Assembly: GCF_001758785.1 (NCBI RefSeq)
Contig: NZ_LROM01000085.1
Span: 51,815 to 115,814 of the forward strand
Source of the DNA: Duganella phyllosphaerae
GTDB taxonomy: Bacteria; Pseudomonadota; Gammaproteobacteria; Burkholderiales; Burkholderiaceae_D
Direction of reading: 5' to 3'
Length of the DNA stretch: 64,000 nucleotides
The notes below the pieces were generated by a model. It saw only the letters and a program-made list of their open reading frames with translations. It made no database searches and had not been told where the DNA came from. Below are positions 34,807 to 42,942 of this stretch, piece by piece; position 1 is the stretch's first letter, and every line of letters begins with the position of its first letter. The position numbers and the translations under genes were made by a program.

Positions 34807-35505
34807 CTACCACGGCAGTTCATCCCCGGTGTAGGACCGGAACGAACCGCTGTCGGCCGGCGTGAGCGCATCGAGCACGCGCAGCATGTCGCTGGCGGCG
34901 TCGTGCGCCGGGCGGCCGATGGCGTCACCGCGAAAGGGCCGCGACAGCTGCGAGTTGACGGTGCCCGGATGCAACGCCACCAGGACGCTGTTCTTCTGGC
35001 TGCGCGCGATTTCGATGGCAGCGGTCTTGACCATCATATTGAGCGCGGCCTTCGAGGCGCGATAGCTGTACCAGCCGCCGAGCCGGTTGTCGCCGATGCT
35101 GCCCACCTTGGCAGACAGCATGGCCACGACGGCGCGCTGGCTGTCCAGCAATGGCGCGAAGTGGCGCAACAGCAGCGCCGGCCCGAACACGTTGGCCTCG
35201 AACGTGGCCTGCATTTGCACGGTGTTGAGGTCGGCGAGGCGCTTTTCCGGCATGAACGCTGGCGTGTGCAGCAAGCCGGCAGCGTTGATGATCAGGTGCA
35301 AGCGCGGGCCAGCCGCGAGCTGGCGCGCGGCCTCGGCCACGCTGTTTTCATCGGCAAAGTCGAGGCCAGGCGACGAGTGGCGATGCAGTCCGTGCACCGA
35401 TGCGCAGCGCGGTGAGGCGCGCAGCAACGCGACAAAGGCGGCGCCGATGGTGCCGGAGGCGCCGATCACCAGCGCGTGAAACTGGTCGGGAAGACTGTCC
35501 ATCAT
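34807..35505 (-). CDS. Short-chain dehydrogenase/reductase, C-factor-like
   Basis: The 232-aa product has the SDR cofactor motif VIGASGTIGAAF, an NAAG loop (LIINAAGLLH) and the catalytic tyrosine and lysine in YSYRASKAALN. Its sequence is closest to the CsgA/C-factor-like SDRs (PGTVNSQLSRPF, and the DALTPADSGSF end). Substrate and preferred cofactor (NADPH likely) are unknown. The start at 35505 has AGGAG 7 bases upstream; an ATG at 35523 lies before that site. It is 29 bases downstream of the Stealth-family gene and may be cotranscribed. Confidence 0.82.
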   Translation of the reverse strand: MMDSLPDQFHALVIGASGTIGAAFVALLRASPRCASVHGLHRHSSPGLDFADENSVAEAARQLAAGPRLHLIINAAGLLHTPAFMPEKRLADLNTVQMQATFEANVFGPALLLRHFAPLLDSQRAVVAMLSAKVGSIGDNRLGGWYSYRASKAALNMMVKTAAIEIARSQKNSVLVALHPGTVNSQLSRPFRGDAIGRPAHDAASDMLRVLDALTPADSGSFRSYTGDELPW

Positions 35506-35534
35506 GGCGGGCTCCTGGTGCATGTTGAATTGGT

Positions 35535-36587
35535 TCAGTGTTCAAATCGCGAAGGGCAGGGCAGCAGCTGCTTCAGTGTATCGCCAATGAGCAGCAGTTG
35601 CGGTGTGTCGGGTGCGGCGTTGTCGCTGGTGTCGTTGATGCAAAAAAAGTCGAGCTTGCCGAAGCTGGCGCGCAGTTCGCCGAATTGTTCGGTGGCGTCG
35701 GCCGCCCCGCTCGACAGGTAGGCCGACGCGCATTCGCGCACGATCGCGCGGCCGAGGTGCACCATCCAGCGCGGCACCAGGTCGGGAATCAGCGGCGGCA
35801 CCGCCCACGAACGGAAGACGGTGCTGCGCACGGCATGGAACAGTTCCGGCGCTTCGTGCTCGAGCTGGTGCATCGCGCTCACCAGCATCGGCCGCGGCGA
35901 GTGGGCGAAGATGCGGGGAACGTGGCGGTAGTGCGGGTCGCGCGCGGACAGCCAGCTGCGCGACAGCAGCGACGCATTCACCAGCGCGCTTTCATGCGGC
36001 TGTGGCGCCGGGTAATCGGGCAGCAGTGCCGCTTCCTTGAAGACCGCCAGGCCAGCCTCGGAAAACCACCATGCCGCATCGAAAGGCGCGCCAAGAAAAA
36101 CGTCGTCATTGAAGTAGATAAAGCGTTCGGACAGGCCGGGCAGGTGGTGCAGATAGCTTTCGATATGGCCGGAGTCGAACACCGGCAGTGCTGCGGCCGG
36201 CATCAGGGTGCGATGATCGACGATGCTGACGCCCGGTCCTGCCCGCAGCCAGGCCGGGCACTGGCCATCGGTGACGATGTACACGTGCCCGTGTTCCGGG
36301 AAAAAGCGCTGCAACGCGCGCAGGTTGTACCGCAGTTCGCCATTGTCGCGGTAGCGGCCCGACACATCGGCAAAGCGCGCCGCGCCGGCCGTATCGCCGC
36401 TGCGTGCCTGCGCTGCGCGCCGGTTCGCCTGCCAGCGCGGATCGGCCCCGTCCACCCACAGGTAGACGACGTCGATGCGGTCGGCGTCTGGCGTCGGGGT
36501 GCCTGCGTGGCTCAGGCAGGGCAGCCTGGCGTGATGCGCGGCAGTGCAAGGCGCCAACGGAGCAGACGGCACGCTTGGGGTCAACAT
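35535..36587 (-). CDS. Stealth family capsular polysaccharide phosphotransferase-like protein
   Basis: The 350-aa protein carries the Stealth conserved regions: CR1 IDVVYLWVDGADPRW (about residues 38-52), CR2 with DNGELRYNLRAL, and VYIVTDGQCPAWL followed by ERFIYFNDDVFLG, plus a CR3/CR4-like C-terminal part. Stealth proteins are hexose-1-phosphate transferases that build phosphodiester-linked surface polysaccharides in diverse bacteria and have relatives in eukaryotic GlcNAc-1-phosphotransferase. No other capsule or LPS gene is adjacent, so the acceptor is unknown. It lacks membrane segments and is probably cytoplasmic. Confidence 0.85.
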   Translation of the reverse strand: MLTPSVPSAPLAPCTAAHHARLPCLSHAGTPTPDADRIDVVYLWVDGADPRWQANRRAAQARSGDTAGAARFADVSGRYRDNGELRYNLRALQRFFPEHGHVYIVTDGQCPAWLRAGPGVSIVDHRTLMPAAALPVFDSGHIESYLHHLPGLSERFIYFNDDVFLGAPFDAAWWFSEAGLAVFKEAALLPDYPAPQPHESALVNASLLSRSWLSARDPHYRHVPRIFAHSPRPMLVSAMHQLEHEAPELFHAVRSTVFRSWAVPPLIPDLVPRWMVHLGRAIVRECASAYLSSGAADATEQFGELRASFGKLDFFCINDTSDNAAPDTPQLLLIGDTLKQLLPCPSRFEH

Positions 36588-36783
36588 GGGGATTCTTTCT
36601 CGATCGGTAACCCCCGATTGTAGTTACTTTCGACAATTCCCTGTGCTTTAAGAATATATTTTTGCGGGACAGGTGGCTGCTGGAGCCGGGCTTTGTCCCG
36701 CTATCGTTGCCGTAACGGGCCGGGCGTAAGCGGCCGACCGCTGCCGATGGCGGTACAATCGGACCGTCCGACCGTTTCCGCCA

Positions 36784-37368
36784 ATGGGCCCATCCATGTA
36801 CCGACGCCATTTTCTCGCCGCACTGGCGGCATGCGCAGCGCCTGTTGCCAAGGCCGCCCAATCGCCGTGGCCGCTGCTCCAGCGCGGCGGCTACGTTATC
36901 CTGATGCGCCATGCCGCCACGGTGCCTGGCATTGGCGATCCGCCCGGATTCAGGCTAGCTGCGTGCGCCACCCAGCGCAACCTGTCGCAGGTCGGCCGCG
37001 CCGATGCGGTCAGGATCGGCGCGGCATTGCGCAAGAACGCGGTGCCGGTCGGACCCGTGCTGTCGAGCCGCTGGTGCCGCTGCCTGGACACTGCCCGGCT
37101 GGCGTTCGGACGGGTCGAAGCCAGTCCGATGATCGATTCGATGTTCCAGGATGACGAAGCGGCGCGCGCGCGAAAACTCGCGCAGCTGCGCAGTTATCTG
37201 GCGCGGTACAAGGATGCCGCCAACCTGGTGCTGGTGACCCACGACGTGAACATCCGCGCGCTTGTTGGTCAATACGTGGAACAGGGCGAGTTCGTCATCG
37301 CCGGGCGCAGGCCCGATGGGGGCCTGGTCATCGAAGCGACGGTCTCTCCGGCGCAGCTGGAAAGCTGA
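36784..37368 (+). CDS. Histidine phosphatase family protein (SixA/branch 1-like)
   Basis: The 194-aa product has an N-terminal signal peptide with a leading twin arginine (MYRRHFLAALAACAAPVAKA), then the catalytic LMRHA motif (RHG-type, here RHA) and a second histidine in LVTHDVNIRAL. Residues RNLSQVGRADA and SSRWCRCLDTA complete the phosphate pocket. Export suggests a periplasmic phosphatase; the substrate is unknown. ATG 36784 and ATG 36796 are both possible, and the second fits the signal peptide slightly better. A TACAAT box at 36754-36759 is a possible -10. Confidence 0.78.
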   Translation: MGPSMYRRHFLAALAACAAPVAKAAQSPWPLLQRGGYVILMRHAATVPGIGDPPGFRLAACATQRNLSQVGRADAVRIGAALRKNAVPVGPVLSSRWCRCLDTARLAFGRVEASPMIDSMFQDDEAARARKLAQLRSYLARYKDAANLVLVTHDVNIRALVGQYVEQGEFVIAGRRPDGGLVIEATVSPAQLES

Positions 37369-37417
37369 ATGTCAGATAAGGAAATCGACCGGGCGCGAGG
37401 CTTTCTGTTCCGGAAAC

Positions 37418-37446
37418 AAAAACGCCGATCTGCAGGGATCGGCGTT
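37418..37446 (-). terminator. Terminator of tRNA-Phe
   Basis: A 10-bp stem (37421-37430 with 37437-37446, six-base loop) is followed on the minus strand by a T-rich run (37418-37422). It lies 18 bases after the tRNA 3' end. Confidence 0.8.
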
Positions 37447-37463
37447 TCGTTTAAGACTGTTCT

Positions 37464-37539
37464 TGGTGGCCCGGGGCGGAATCGAACCACCGACACAAGG
37501 ATTTTCAATCCTCTGCTCTACCAACTGAGCTACCAGGCC
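37464..37539 (-). tRNA. tRNA-Phe (GAA)
   Basis: The 76-base gene, including encoded CCA (37464-37466), folds into a standard cloverleaf. The acceptor stem GGCCTGG pairs with CCGGGCC with one G-T wobble, the D arm contains AGCTCAGTTGG, and the T arm contains GGTTCGATTCC. The anticodon GAA lies at 37504-37506 within the loop TTGAAAA. A TATAAT box at 37550-37555 on the minus strand gives a start about 4 bases before the mature 5' end. Confidence 0.96.
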
Positions 37540-37549
37540 AAGGACCAGA

Positions 37550-37576
37550 ATTATAGCAGGCTCCGGAAAAAGCGCA
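37550..37576 (-). promoter_or_regulatory. Promoter of tRNA-Phe
   Basis: On the minus strand a perfect TATAAT (37555-37550) is preceded, 16 bases upstream, by TTGCGC (-35-like). The predicted transcript starts a few bases before the tRNA. Confidence 0.6.
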
Positions 37577-37604
37577 AGCGTCAATTTCTATTCCACACAA
37601 ACGC

Positions 37605-37610
37605 TATAAT
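37605..37610 (+). promoter_or_regulatory. -10 element immediately before the UbiH-like start codon
   Basis: TATAAT ends 6 bases before the ATG at 37617, so transcription is predicted to start at or next to the A of the start codon (a leaderless mRNA). No good -35 is present. Confidence 0.5.
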
Positions 37611-37616
37611 GGTCGG

Positions 37617-38837
37617 ATGAATAAATCCACGTCCCCGTCCACCTCCGCCGCTTCTACCTTAAGCGCCGAGATTTGTATCGTCGGCAATGGTGCGATTGCC
37701 AAGACCACGGCATTGGGGCTGGCGAACGCCGGCCTCAAGGTGATTCTGCTGGGGCCGCCGGCGGCGCCGGTAACTACTCCAGCCGAAGGCTGGGATGCGC
37801 GCGTGTATGCCCTCAATCACACGGCGCACCGGCTGCTGTCGTCGCTCAAGGTGTGGGGCGCGCTCGATGCCGCGCGCGTCACGCCCGTCGATGCGATGAT
37901 CATTCACGGCGACGGTCCCAAGCCGGGCGGCCTGGCGTTCGACGCCTACGGCGCCCATACCGATACGCTGGCCTGGATACTGGAAGAGCGCAACCTGAAC
38001 CAGGCGCTCGACGCGGCGCTGCGCTTTGCCCAGAACGTCACCATCGTCGGTGGCCGTGCGGCGGCGCTGCAGCGCGGCGACGACCTTGCCACCGTCAAGC
38101 TGGCCGATGGCAGCAGCATCGAAGCGCAGCTGGTGGTGGGCGCCGACGGCGCCGAGTCGTGGGTGCGTGGCCAGTGCGATATCGGCCTCGATTACCGCCC
38201 CTATGGTCAGCGCGGCGTGGTGACCAATTTTGCCTGCGAAAAGCCGCACCACGGCGCCGCGCACCAGTGGTTCACGGGCGAGCAGGGTATCGTCGCGCTG
38301 CTGCCGCTGGCGGGCAACCAGGTGTCGCTCGTCTGGTCGGCGCCCGATGCGCTGGCCGATACCCTGCGCGCCGAAGCGGCGCAGCAGATCGCCGACCGCC
38401 TGGCCGTATATGCGGCCGACACACTCGGCGCACTGACGCCATTGCAGCCGGAACTGGTGCGCGATTTTCCGTTGCGCCTGATCCGCCCGCACGCCATGAC
38501 GTCGCCGCGCGTGGCGCTGGTGGGCGACGCCGCCCACGTGGTCCACCCAATGGCCGGCCACGGCATGAACCTGGGCTTTGGCGACGTAGCGCAATTGATC
38601 GAAACGCTGGCCGCCCGCGAACCGCAACGCGGCGTGGGTGACGCGCGGGTGCTGGCGCGCTACGAGCGCGCGCGCAAGGAAGACGTGCTGCTGATGCAGG
38701 TCACCACCGACGGCCTGGCGCGCCTGTTTGGTGCCGACGCCGAGCCGCTGCGCGCGGTGCGCAACCTGGGCTTGAATCTGCTCGACAAAATACCGGTGCT
38801 CAAGCGCCGTTTGATCTCGCACGCCATGGGCAAGTGA
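37617..38837 (+). CDS. UbiH/UbiF/COQ6 family FAD-dependent monooxygenase
   Basis: The 406-aa flavoprotein has an FAD motif in IVGNGAIAKTTALG, where the usual third glycine of GxGxxG is alanine. It also has the middle VVGADGAES (DG motif) and the late GDAAHVVHPMAGHGMNLGFGD, both hallmarks of aromatic hydroxylases of the ubiquinone pathway. A ubiquinone ring-hydroxylation role is likely, but the exact carbon cannot be assigned. The TATAAT box ends just before the start codon. It is followed by the DsbC-like gene 25 bases on. Confidence 0.8.
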   Translation: MNKSTSPSTSAASTLSAEICIVGNGAIAKTTALGLANAGLKVILLGPPAAPVTTPAEGWDARVYALNHTAHRLLSSLKVWGALDAARVTPVDAMIIHGDGPKPGGLAFDAYGAHTDTLAWILEERNLNQALDAALRFAQNVTIVGGRAAALQRGDDLATVKLADGSSIEAQLVVGADGAESWVRGQCDIGLDYRPYGQRGVVTNFACEKPHHGAAHQWFTGEQGIVALLPLAGNQVSLVWSAPDALADTLRAEAAQQIADRLAVYAADTLGALTPLQPELVRDFPLRLIRPHAMTSPRVALVGDAAHVVHPMAGHGMNLGFGDVAQLIETLAAREPQRGVGDARVLARYERARKEDVLLMQVTTDGLARLFGADAEPLRAVRNLGLNLLDKIPVLKRRLISHAMGK

Positions 38838-38862
38838 GTCTGTCATGTTTATCGGAGAAGTT

Positions 38863-39597
38863 ATGAGAAAGAGTAAGTTGGCGTTGGTCCTGCTGTCGGT
38901 ATTGATGGCGTCGTGCGGCAATGCGCAGGATGCGCAAAAAGCGCCGTCGGAAGAAGAGCTGCGCAAGATCGTCGAGCCGCGCCTGGGCGAAGGCGTCAAG
39001 GTCGATTCGATCAAGGCCACGCCGTACGGCGGCCTGTATGAAATCCGCATGGGCAGCGACATCCTGTACACGGACAAAACCGGCACCTATGTATTCAACG
39101 GCCATGTCTTCAACCTCACCACCGGCGTCGATCTCACGCGCGAGCGCATCGATGAAATGACCCGCGTGAAGTTCTCCGATCTGCCGCTCGACAAGGCGCT
39201 CAAGACCGTCAAGGGCGACGGCTCGCGCGTGATCGCGGTGTTCGAAGATCCGAACTGCGGCTACTGCAAGCAGTTCCGCAAGACTACGCTCACCGAGATC
39301 GACAACGTCACCGTGTACACCTTCCTGTACAACATCCTGCGCGAAGACTCGTTTACCAAGTCGGCCGGCGTATGGTGCGCGCCCGACCGCAACAAGGCCT
39401 GGGACGACTGGATGTTGACCGGCAAGCAGCCCCCGGCCGCGCCGGCATCGTGCAAGACGCCCAACCAGGAAATCGTCGCGCTGGGCCGCAAGATCGGCGT
39501 GACCGGCACCCCGACCATCATCTTCACCGATGGTTCGCGTCTGCCAGGCGCGGTAGATACCAAGACGCTCGAAGCAAAGTTCGCAAAATTAAAATAG
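38863..39597 (+). CDS. DsbC-family periplasmic thiol:disulfide isomerase
   Basis: The 244-aa product has a signal peptide with a possible lipobox (LMASC, cysteine at about 20). It carries the DsbC dimerisation domain and a thioredoxin-like domain with the CGYC active site ([12 protein letters not shown]) and the cis-proline TGTPTIIF. DsbC shuffles wrong disulfides in exported proteins and is kept reduced by DsbD. The start at 38863 has GGAGAA; the ATG at 38845 does not fit the signal peptide. A short gap links it to the UbiH-like gene. If the lipobox is used the protein would be membrane-anchored, which differs from E. coli DsbC. Confidence 0.85.
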   Translation: MRKSKLALVLLSVLMASCGNAQDAQKAPSEEELRKIVEPRLGEGVKVDSIKATPYGGLYEIRMGSDILYTDKTGTYVFNGHVFNLTTGVDLTRERIDEMTRVKFSDLPLDKALKTVKGDGSRVIAVFEDPNCGYCKQFRKTTLTEIDNVTVYTFLYNILREDSFTKSAGVWCAPDRNKAWDDWMLTGKQPPAAPASCKTPNQEIVALGRKIGVTGTPTIIFTDGSRLPGAVDTKTLEAKFAKLK

Positions 39598-39643
39598 CAG
39601 TCCGCCAGTCCAAAACCAGCAGGTCGTCCTCCAGGAGATTTAC

Positions 39644-40102
39644 ATGATCACTTTGAACATCAACGGCAAGGACGTACAAGTCGATGCCGATCCGTCGACG
39701 CCCATCCTGTGGGCGCTGCGTGACAAACTGAATATGACCGGCACCAAGTTCGGTTGCGGCGCGGCCCTGTGCGGCGCCTGCACCGTGCACCTGGCCGGCG
39801 AGCCGGTGCGCTCGTGCGTGATGCCGATTTCGGCTGCCGTGGGCCAGAAGATCACCACCATCGAGGCGATGGAGTCCGACAAGATCGGCAAGGCGGTGCA
39901 GGATGCGTGGGTCAAGCTCGACGTGCCGCAATGCGGCTACTGCCAGAGCGGGCAAATCATGAGCGCCACCGCGCTGCTGCGCACCAACAAAAAGCCGAGC
40001 GACGCCGATATCGACAGCGCCATGAGCGGCAATATCTGCCGCTGCGGGACCTATCAACGCATCCGCGCCGCCATCAAAGACGCCGCCAGCACCATCGCTT
40101 AA
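39644..40102 (+). CDS. Small [2Fe-2S] subunit of a molybdenum hydroxylase (IorA/aldehyde oxidoreductase type)
   Basis: The 152-aa subunit has a plant-type ferredoxin domain with [11 protein letters not shown] (first cluster). An all-helical C-terminal domain holds [11 protein letters not shown] and [10 protein letters not shown] (second cluster). It passes electrons from the molybdenum subunit encoded next. The pair is an electron-transfer unit of xanthine dehydrogenase family enzymes without an FAD subunit, as in isoquinoline 1-oxidoreductase. A ribosome site GGAG is upstream. A 9-base gap separates it from the large subunit gene. Confidence 0.9.
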   Translation: MITLNINGKDVQVDADPSTPILWALRDKLNMTGTKFGCGAALCGACTVHLAGEPVRSCVMPISAAVGQKITTIEAMESDKIGKAVQDAWVKLDVPQCGYCQSGQIMSATALLRTNKKPSDADIDSAMSGNICRCGTYQRIRAAIKDAASTIA

Positions 40103-40111
40103 GGGGGACGT

Positions 40112-42352
40112 ATGCGCATTGAATGGATCAACAAGGATAACGTGGACGCTGCGCTGGTATCGCAGGCAGCTACCGCCACGCCGGCGGGCGTATCGCGCCG
40201 CGGCTTCATGAAAACCGGCGCCGCTGCCGGCGGTGGGCTGGTGCTGGGCTTCTTCATGCCCGGCGCCGGCCGTTTCGCCAACGCCCAGCAGCCGCCGGCC
40301 AAGGTGTACGAGCCGAACGCGTTCCTGCACATCGCGCCCGACAACACGGTGACGGTGCAGGTCAATCGCCTGGAATTCGGCCAGGGCGTGCAGACCTCGA
40401 TGCCGATGCTGATCGCCGAGGAGCTGGACGCCGACTGGTCGAAGGTGCATGGCGCGCTGGCGCCGGCCGGCGACCAATATAAAGACCCGGCCTTCGGCAT
40501 CCAGATCACCGGCGGCTCGGGCAGTATCGCCCACTCGTACACGCAGTACCGTGAAATCGGCGCCAAGGCGCGCGCGATGCTCGTTGCTGCCGCTGCCGAA
40601 CAGTGGAAAGTGACGCCCGCCCAGGTGAAAGCGGCCCACGGCGTGCTGACCGGCCCTGCCGGCCAGAGCGCCACCTTCGGCGCCATGGCCGATGCGGCCA
40701 TGAAGCAGCCGGTGCCCGCCACCGTCACGCTCAAGGATCCGAAAGACTTCAAGATCATCGGTAAGCCTGTCAAGCGGCTGGACGCCAAGCTCAAATCCAC
40801 CGGCAAGCAGCAGTTTGGCATGGACTTCAAGGCGCCCGACAGCAAGGTGGCATTAGTCGCCCGTCCGCCGGTGTTCGGCGCCAGGGTCGGCAAGCTCGAT
40901 GCCAGCAAAGCCCGTGCGATCAAGGGCGTATTGGAAGTGCTGGAAGTGAAAACCGACCGTGGCGGCAGCGGCGTGGTGGTGGTGGCCGACGGCTACTGGC
41001 CGGCCAAGATGGGCCGCGACGCACTGGTCATCGACTGGGACACCAGTGCGGTAGAAAAGGTCAGCAGCGCACAGCAGCTGAAAGACTTCAAGGCGCTGGC
41101 GCAAAAGCCGGGCGCCTCTGCGCGCAAGGCCGATACCTCCAAGCTCGCCGGCGCGCCGAAGAAAATCAACGCCGTCTACGAATTCCCGTACCTGGCGCAC
41201 GCGCCGATGGAGCCGCTCAATTGCGTGGTGGACCTGCGCGCGGACGGCTGCACCGTGTGGGCCGGCACCCAGTTTCAGACCGTGGACCAGGGTGCGATTG
41301 CCGCCACCGCCGGTTTGAAGCCTGAACAGGTGGTGCTGAACACCATGATGGCCGGCGGTGGCTTCGGTCGCCGTGGCGTGCCGTCGTCCGACTACCTGGT
41401 CGAAGCGGTCAACGTTGCCAAGGTATGGCGCGCGGCCGGCAAGACCGATCCGGTCAAGGTGGTGTGGAGCCGCGAGGACGACATCAAGGGAGGCTACTAT
41501 CGCCCGTCGCACGTGCACCGCGCCGACATCGGCCTCGATGCCCAAGGCAATATTGTCGCCTGGGACCACGTGATCGTGGGCCAGTCGATTGCCGCCGGCA
41601 CCATGTTCGAGCCGATGATGATCAAGGAAGGCGTCGACTCCACCATGGTCGAAGGCATGGGCGAACCGTACGACGTGCCGCTCAACCTGAGCGCCCATAT
41701 CGCCAAGGCCAATGTGCCGGTGCTGTGGTGGCGCTCGGTGGGTTCCACCCACACTGCCTACGTGATGGAAACGCTGATCGACGAAGCCGCGCACTCGGCC
41801 AGGATGGATCCGGTGGCTTACCGCAAGAAGATCATGGGCGAGAAAGGCAAACGCCACGTCGCCGCGCTGGACCTGGCCGTGGCCAAGTCGGGCTACGGTA
41901 AAAAAGCGCTGCCGAAAGGGCAGGCGTGGGGCGTGGCCGTGCACGAATCGTTCAACACCGTGGTGGCGTACGTGGTGGTGGCGTCGGTCAAGGACGGCGT
42001 GCCCAAGCTGCACAAGGTCACGGCTGGCGTGCATTGCAATACCGCCGTCAACCCGCTCACCATCGAAGCGCAAGTGCAGGGCGCAGCGTTGATGGGCCTG
42101 GGCATGACGATTCCCGGCGCGGCCATTACGCTCAAGGACGGCGTGGTCGAGCAGCAGAACTTCAGCGACTACTCGGTGGCGCGCATGACCGACATGCCAG
42201 CCATCGACGTCCACATCGTGCCGTCGAACGATCCGCCCACCGGCATGGGCGAACCTGGCCTGCCGCCGCTGGCGCCGGCGTTTGCCAACGCGGTGTTCAA
42301 GATCACCGGCAAGCGCCTGCGCAAGCTGCCGTTCGATCTGGCTTCCGCCTAA
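40112..42352 (+). CDS. Molybdopterin-binding subunit of a xanthine dehydrogenase family enzyme (IorB-like), Tat-exported
   Basis: The 746-aa subunit has a Tat signal ([15 protein letters not shown], about residues 30-44) and two molybdopterin-binding domains. Motifs include [27 protein letters not shown] and GMGEPGLPP with the conserved glutamate. The enzyme hydroxylates an aromatic heterocycle or aldehyde in the periplasm; the substrate is not predictable. The small iron-sulfur subunit lacks its own Tat signal and would be exported as a complex. A MocA-like gene follows 6 bases on. Confidence 0.88.
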   Translation: MRIEWINKDNVDAALVSQAATATPAGVSRRGFMKTGAAAGGGLVLGFFMPGAGRFANAQQPPAKVYEPNAFLHIAPDNTVTVQVNRLEFGQGVQTSMPMLIAEELDADWSKVHGALAPAGDQYKDPAFGIQITGGSGSIAHSYTQYREIGAKARAMLVAAAAEQWKVTPAQVKAAHGVLTGPAGQSATFGAMADAAMKQPVPATVTLKDPKDFKIIGKPVKRLDAKLKSTGKQQFGMDFKAPDSKVALVARPPVFGARVGKLDASKARAIKGVLEVLEVKTDRGGSGVVVVADGYWPAKMGRDALVIDWDTSAVEKVSSAQQLKDFKALAQKPGASARKADTSKLAGAPKKINAVYEFPYLAHAPMEPLNCVVDLRADGCTVWAGTQFQTVDQGAIAATAGLKPEQVVLNTMMAGGGFGRRGVPSSDYLVEAVNVAKVWRAAGKTDPVKVVWSREDDIKGGYYRPSHVHRADIGLDAQGNIVAWDHVIVGQSIAAGTMFEPMMIKEGVDSTMVEGMGEPYDVPLNLSAHIAKANVPVLWWRSVGSTHTAYVMETLIDEAAHSARMDPVAYRKKIMGEKGKRHVAALDLAVAKSGYGKKALPKGQAWGVAVHESFNTVVAYVVVASVKDGVPKLHKVTAGVHCNTAVNPLTIEAQVQGAALMGLGMTIPGAAITLKDGVVEQQNFSDYSVARMTDMPAIDVHIVPSNDPPTGMGEPGLPPLAPAFANAVFKITGKRLRKLPFDLASA

Positions 42353-42358
42353 GGCGCC

Positions 42359-42928
42359 ATGGCGCTGACCGGTATCTTGCTGGCGGCCGGACGGGGCAAG
42401 CGGTTCGACCCGTCCGGTGTGCAAAACAAGCTGCTGCAACTGGTCGATGGCGAGCCGGTCGTGGCTAGGAGCGCGCGCAACATGCTGGCCTCACTGCCGC
42501 GCGTGCTGGCCGTGGTGCGGCCCGGCGACGACCGCGTGGCCGCGCTGCTGGGCCGTTTGGGCTGCGAAGTGCGCGTGTCGGAAAACGCCGACCTGGGCAT
42601 GGGCGAATCGCTGGCTACCGCCATCGAGTACACGCGCGGCGCCGAGGGCTGGCTGATAGCCCTGGGCGACATGCCGTGGGTGCAGCCGGCCACCATGCGG
42701 TCGCTGGCCGCAGCGATCAACAAAGGCGCCAACATCGCCGCGCCTGTCTATAAAGGCAGACGTGGCAACCCGGTCGCGTTCAGCGGTTATCATTTACCCT
42801 TGTTGCTGGCGCTGGACGGCGACCAGGGCGCACGCGCCATCGTCAACAGCCATCCCGTGCGCGAGGTGGTGGTGGACGACGAGGGCGTGGTGCGCGATAT
42901 CGATACGCCTGCCGATTTGACAGAGTAA
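42359..42928 (+). CDS. Molybdenum cofactor cytidylyltransferase (MocA-like)
   Basis: The 189-aa nucleotidyltransferase begins [15 protein letters not shown] and has [11 protein letters not shown] and the closing DIDTPADL, the MobA/MocA fold. MocA converts Mo-molybdopterin to its cytosine dinucleotide form, the cofactor used by molybdenum hydroxylases of this type. Its position directly after the IorAB-like genes supports assignment to MocA rather than to a sugar nucleotidyltransferase. An XdhC-type chaperone is not present. Confidence 0.85.
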   Translation: MALTGILLAAGRGKRFDPSGVQNKLLQLVDGEPVVARSARNMLASLPRVLAVVRPGDDRVAALLGRLGCEVRVSENADLGMGESLATAIEYTRGAEGWLIALGDMPWVQPATMRSLAAAINKGANIAAPVYKGRRGNPVAFSGYHLPLLLALDGDQGARAIVNSHPVREVVVDDEGVVRDIDTPADLTE

Positions 42929-42942
42929 TTACCAGGACTCAG

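Noticed and set aside
37464..37539. tRNA-Phe as an attachment site of an integrative element
   Set aside because: No integrase gene and no direct repeat of the tRNA 3' end were found on either side.
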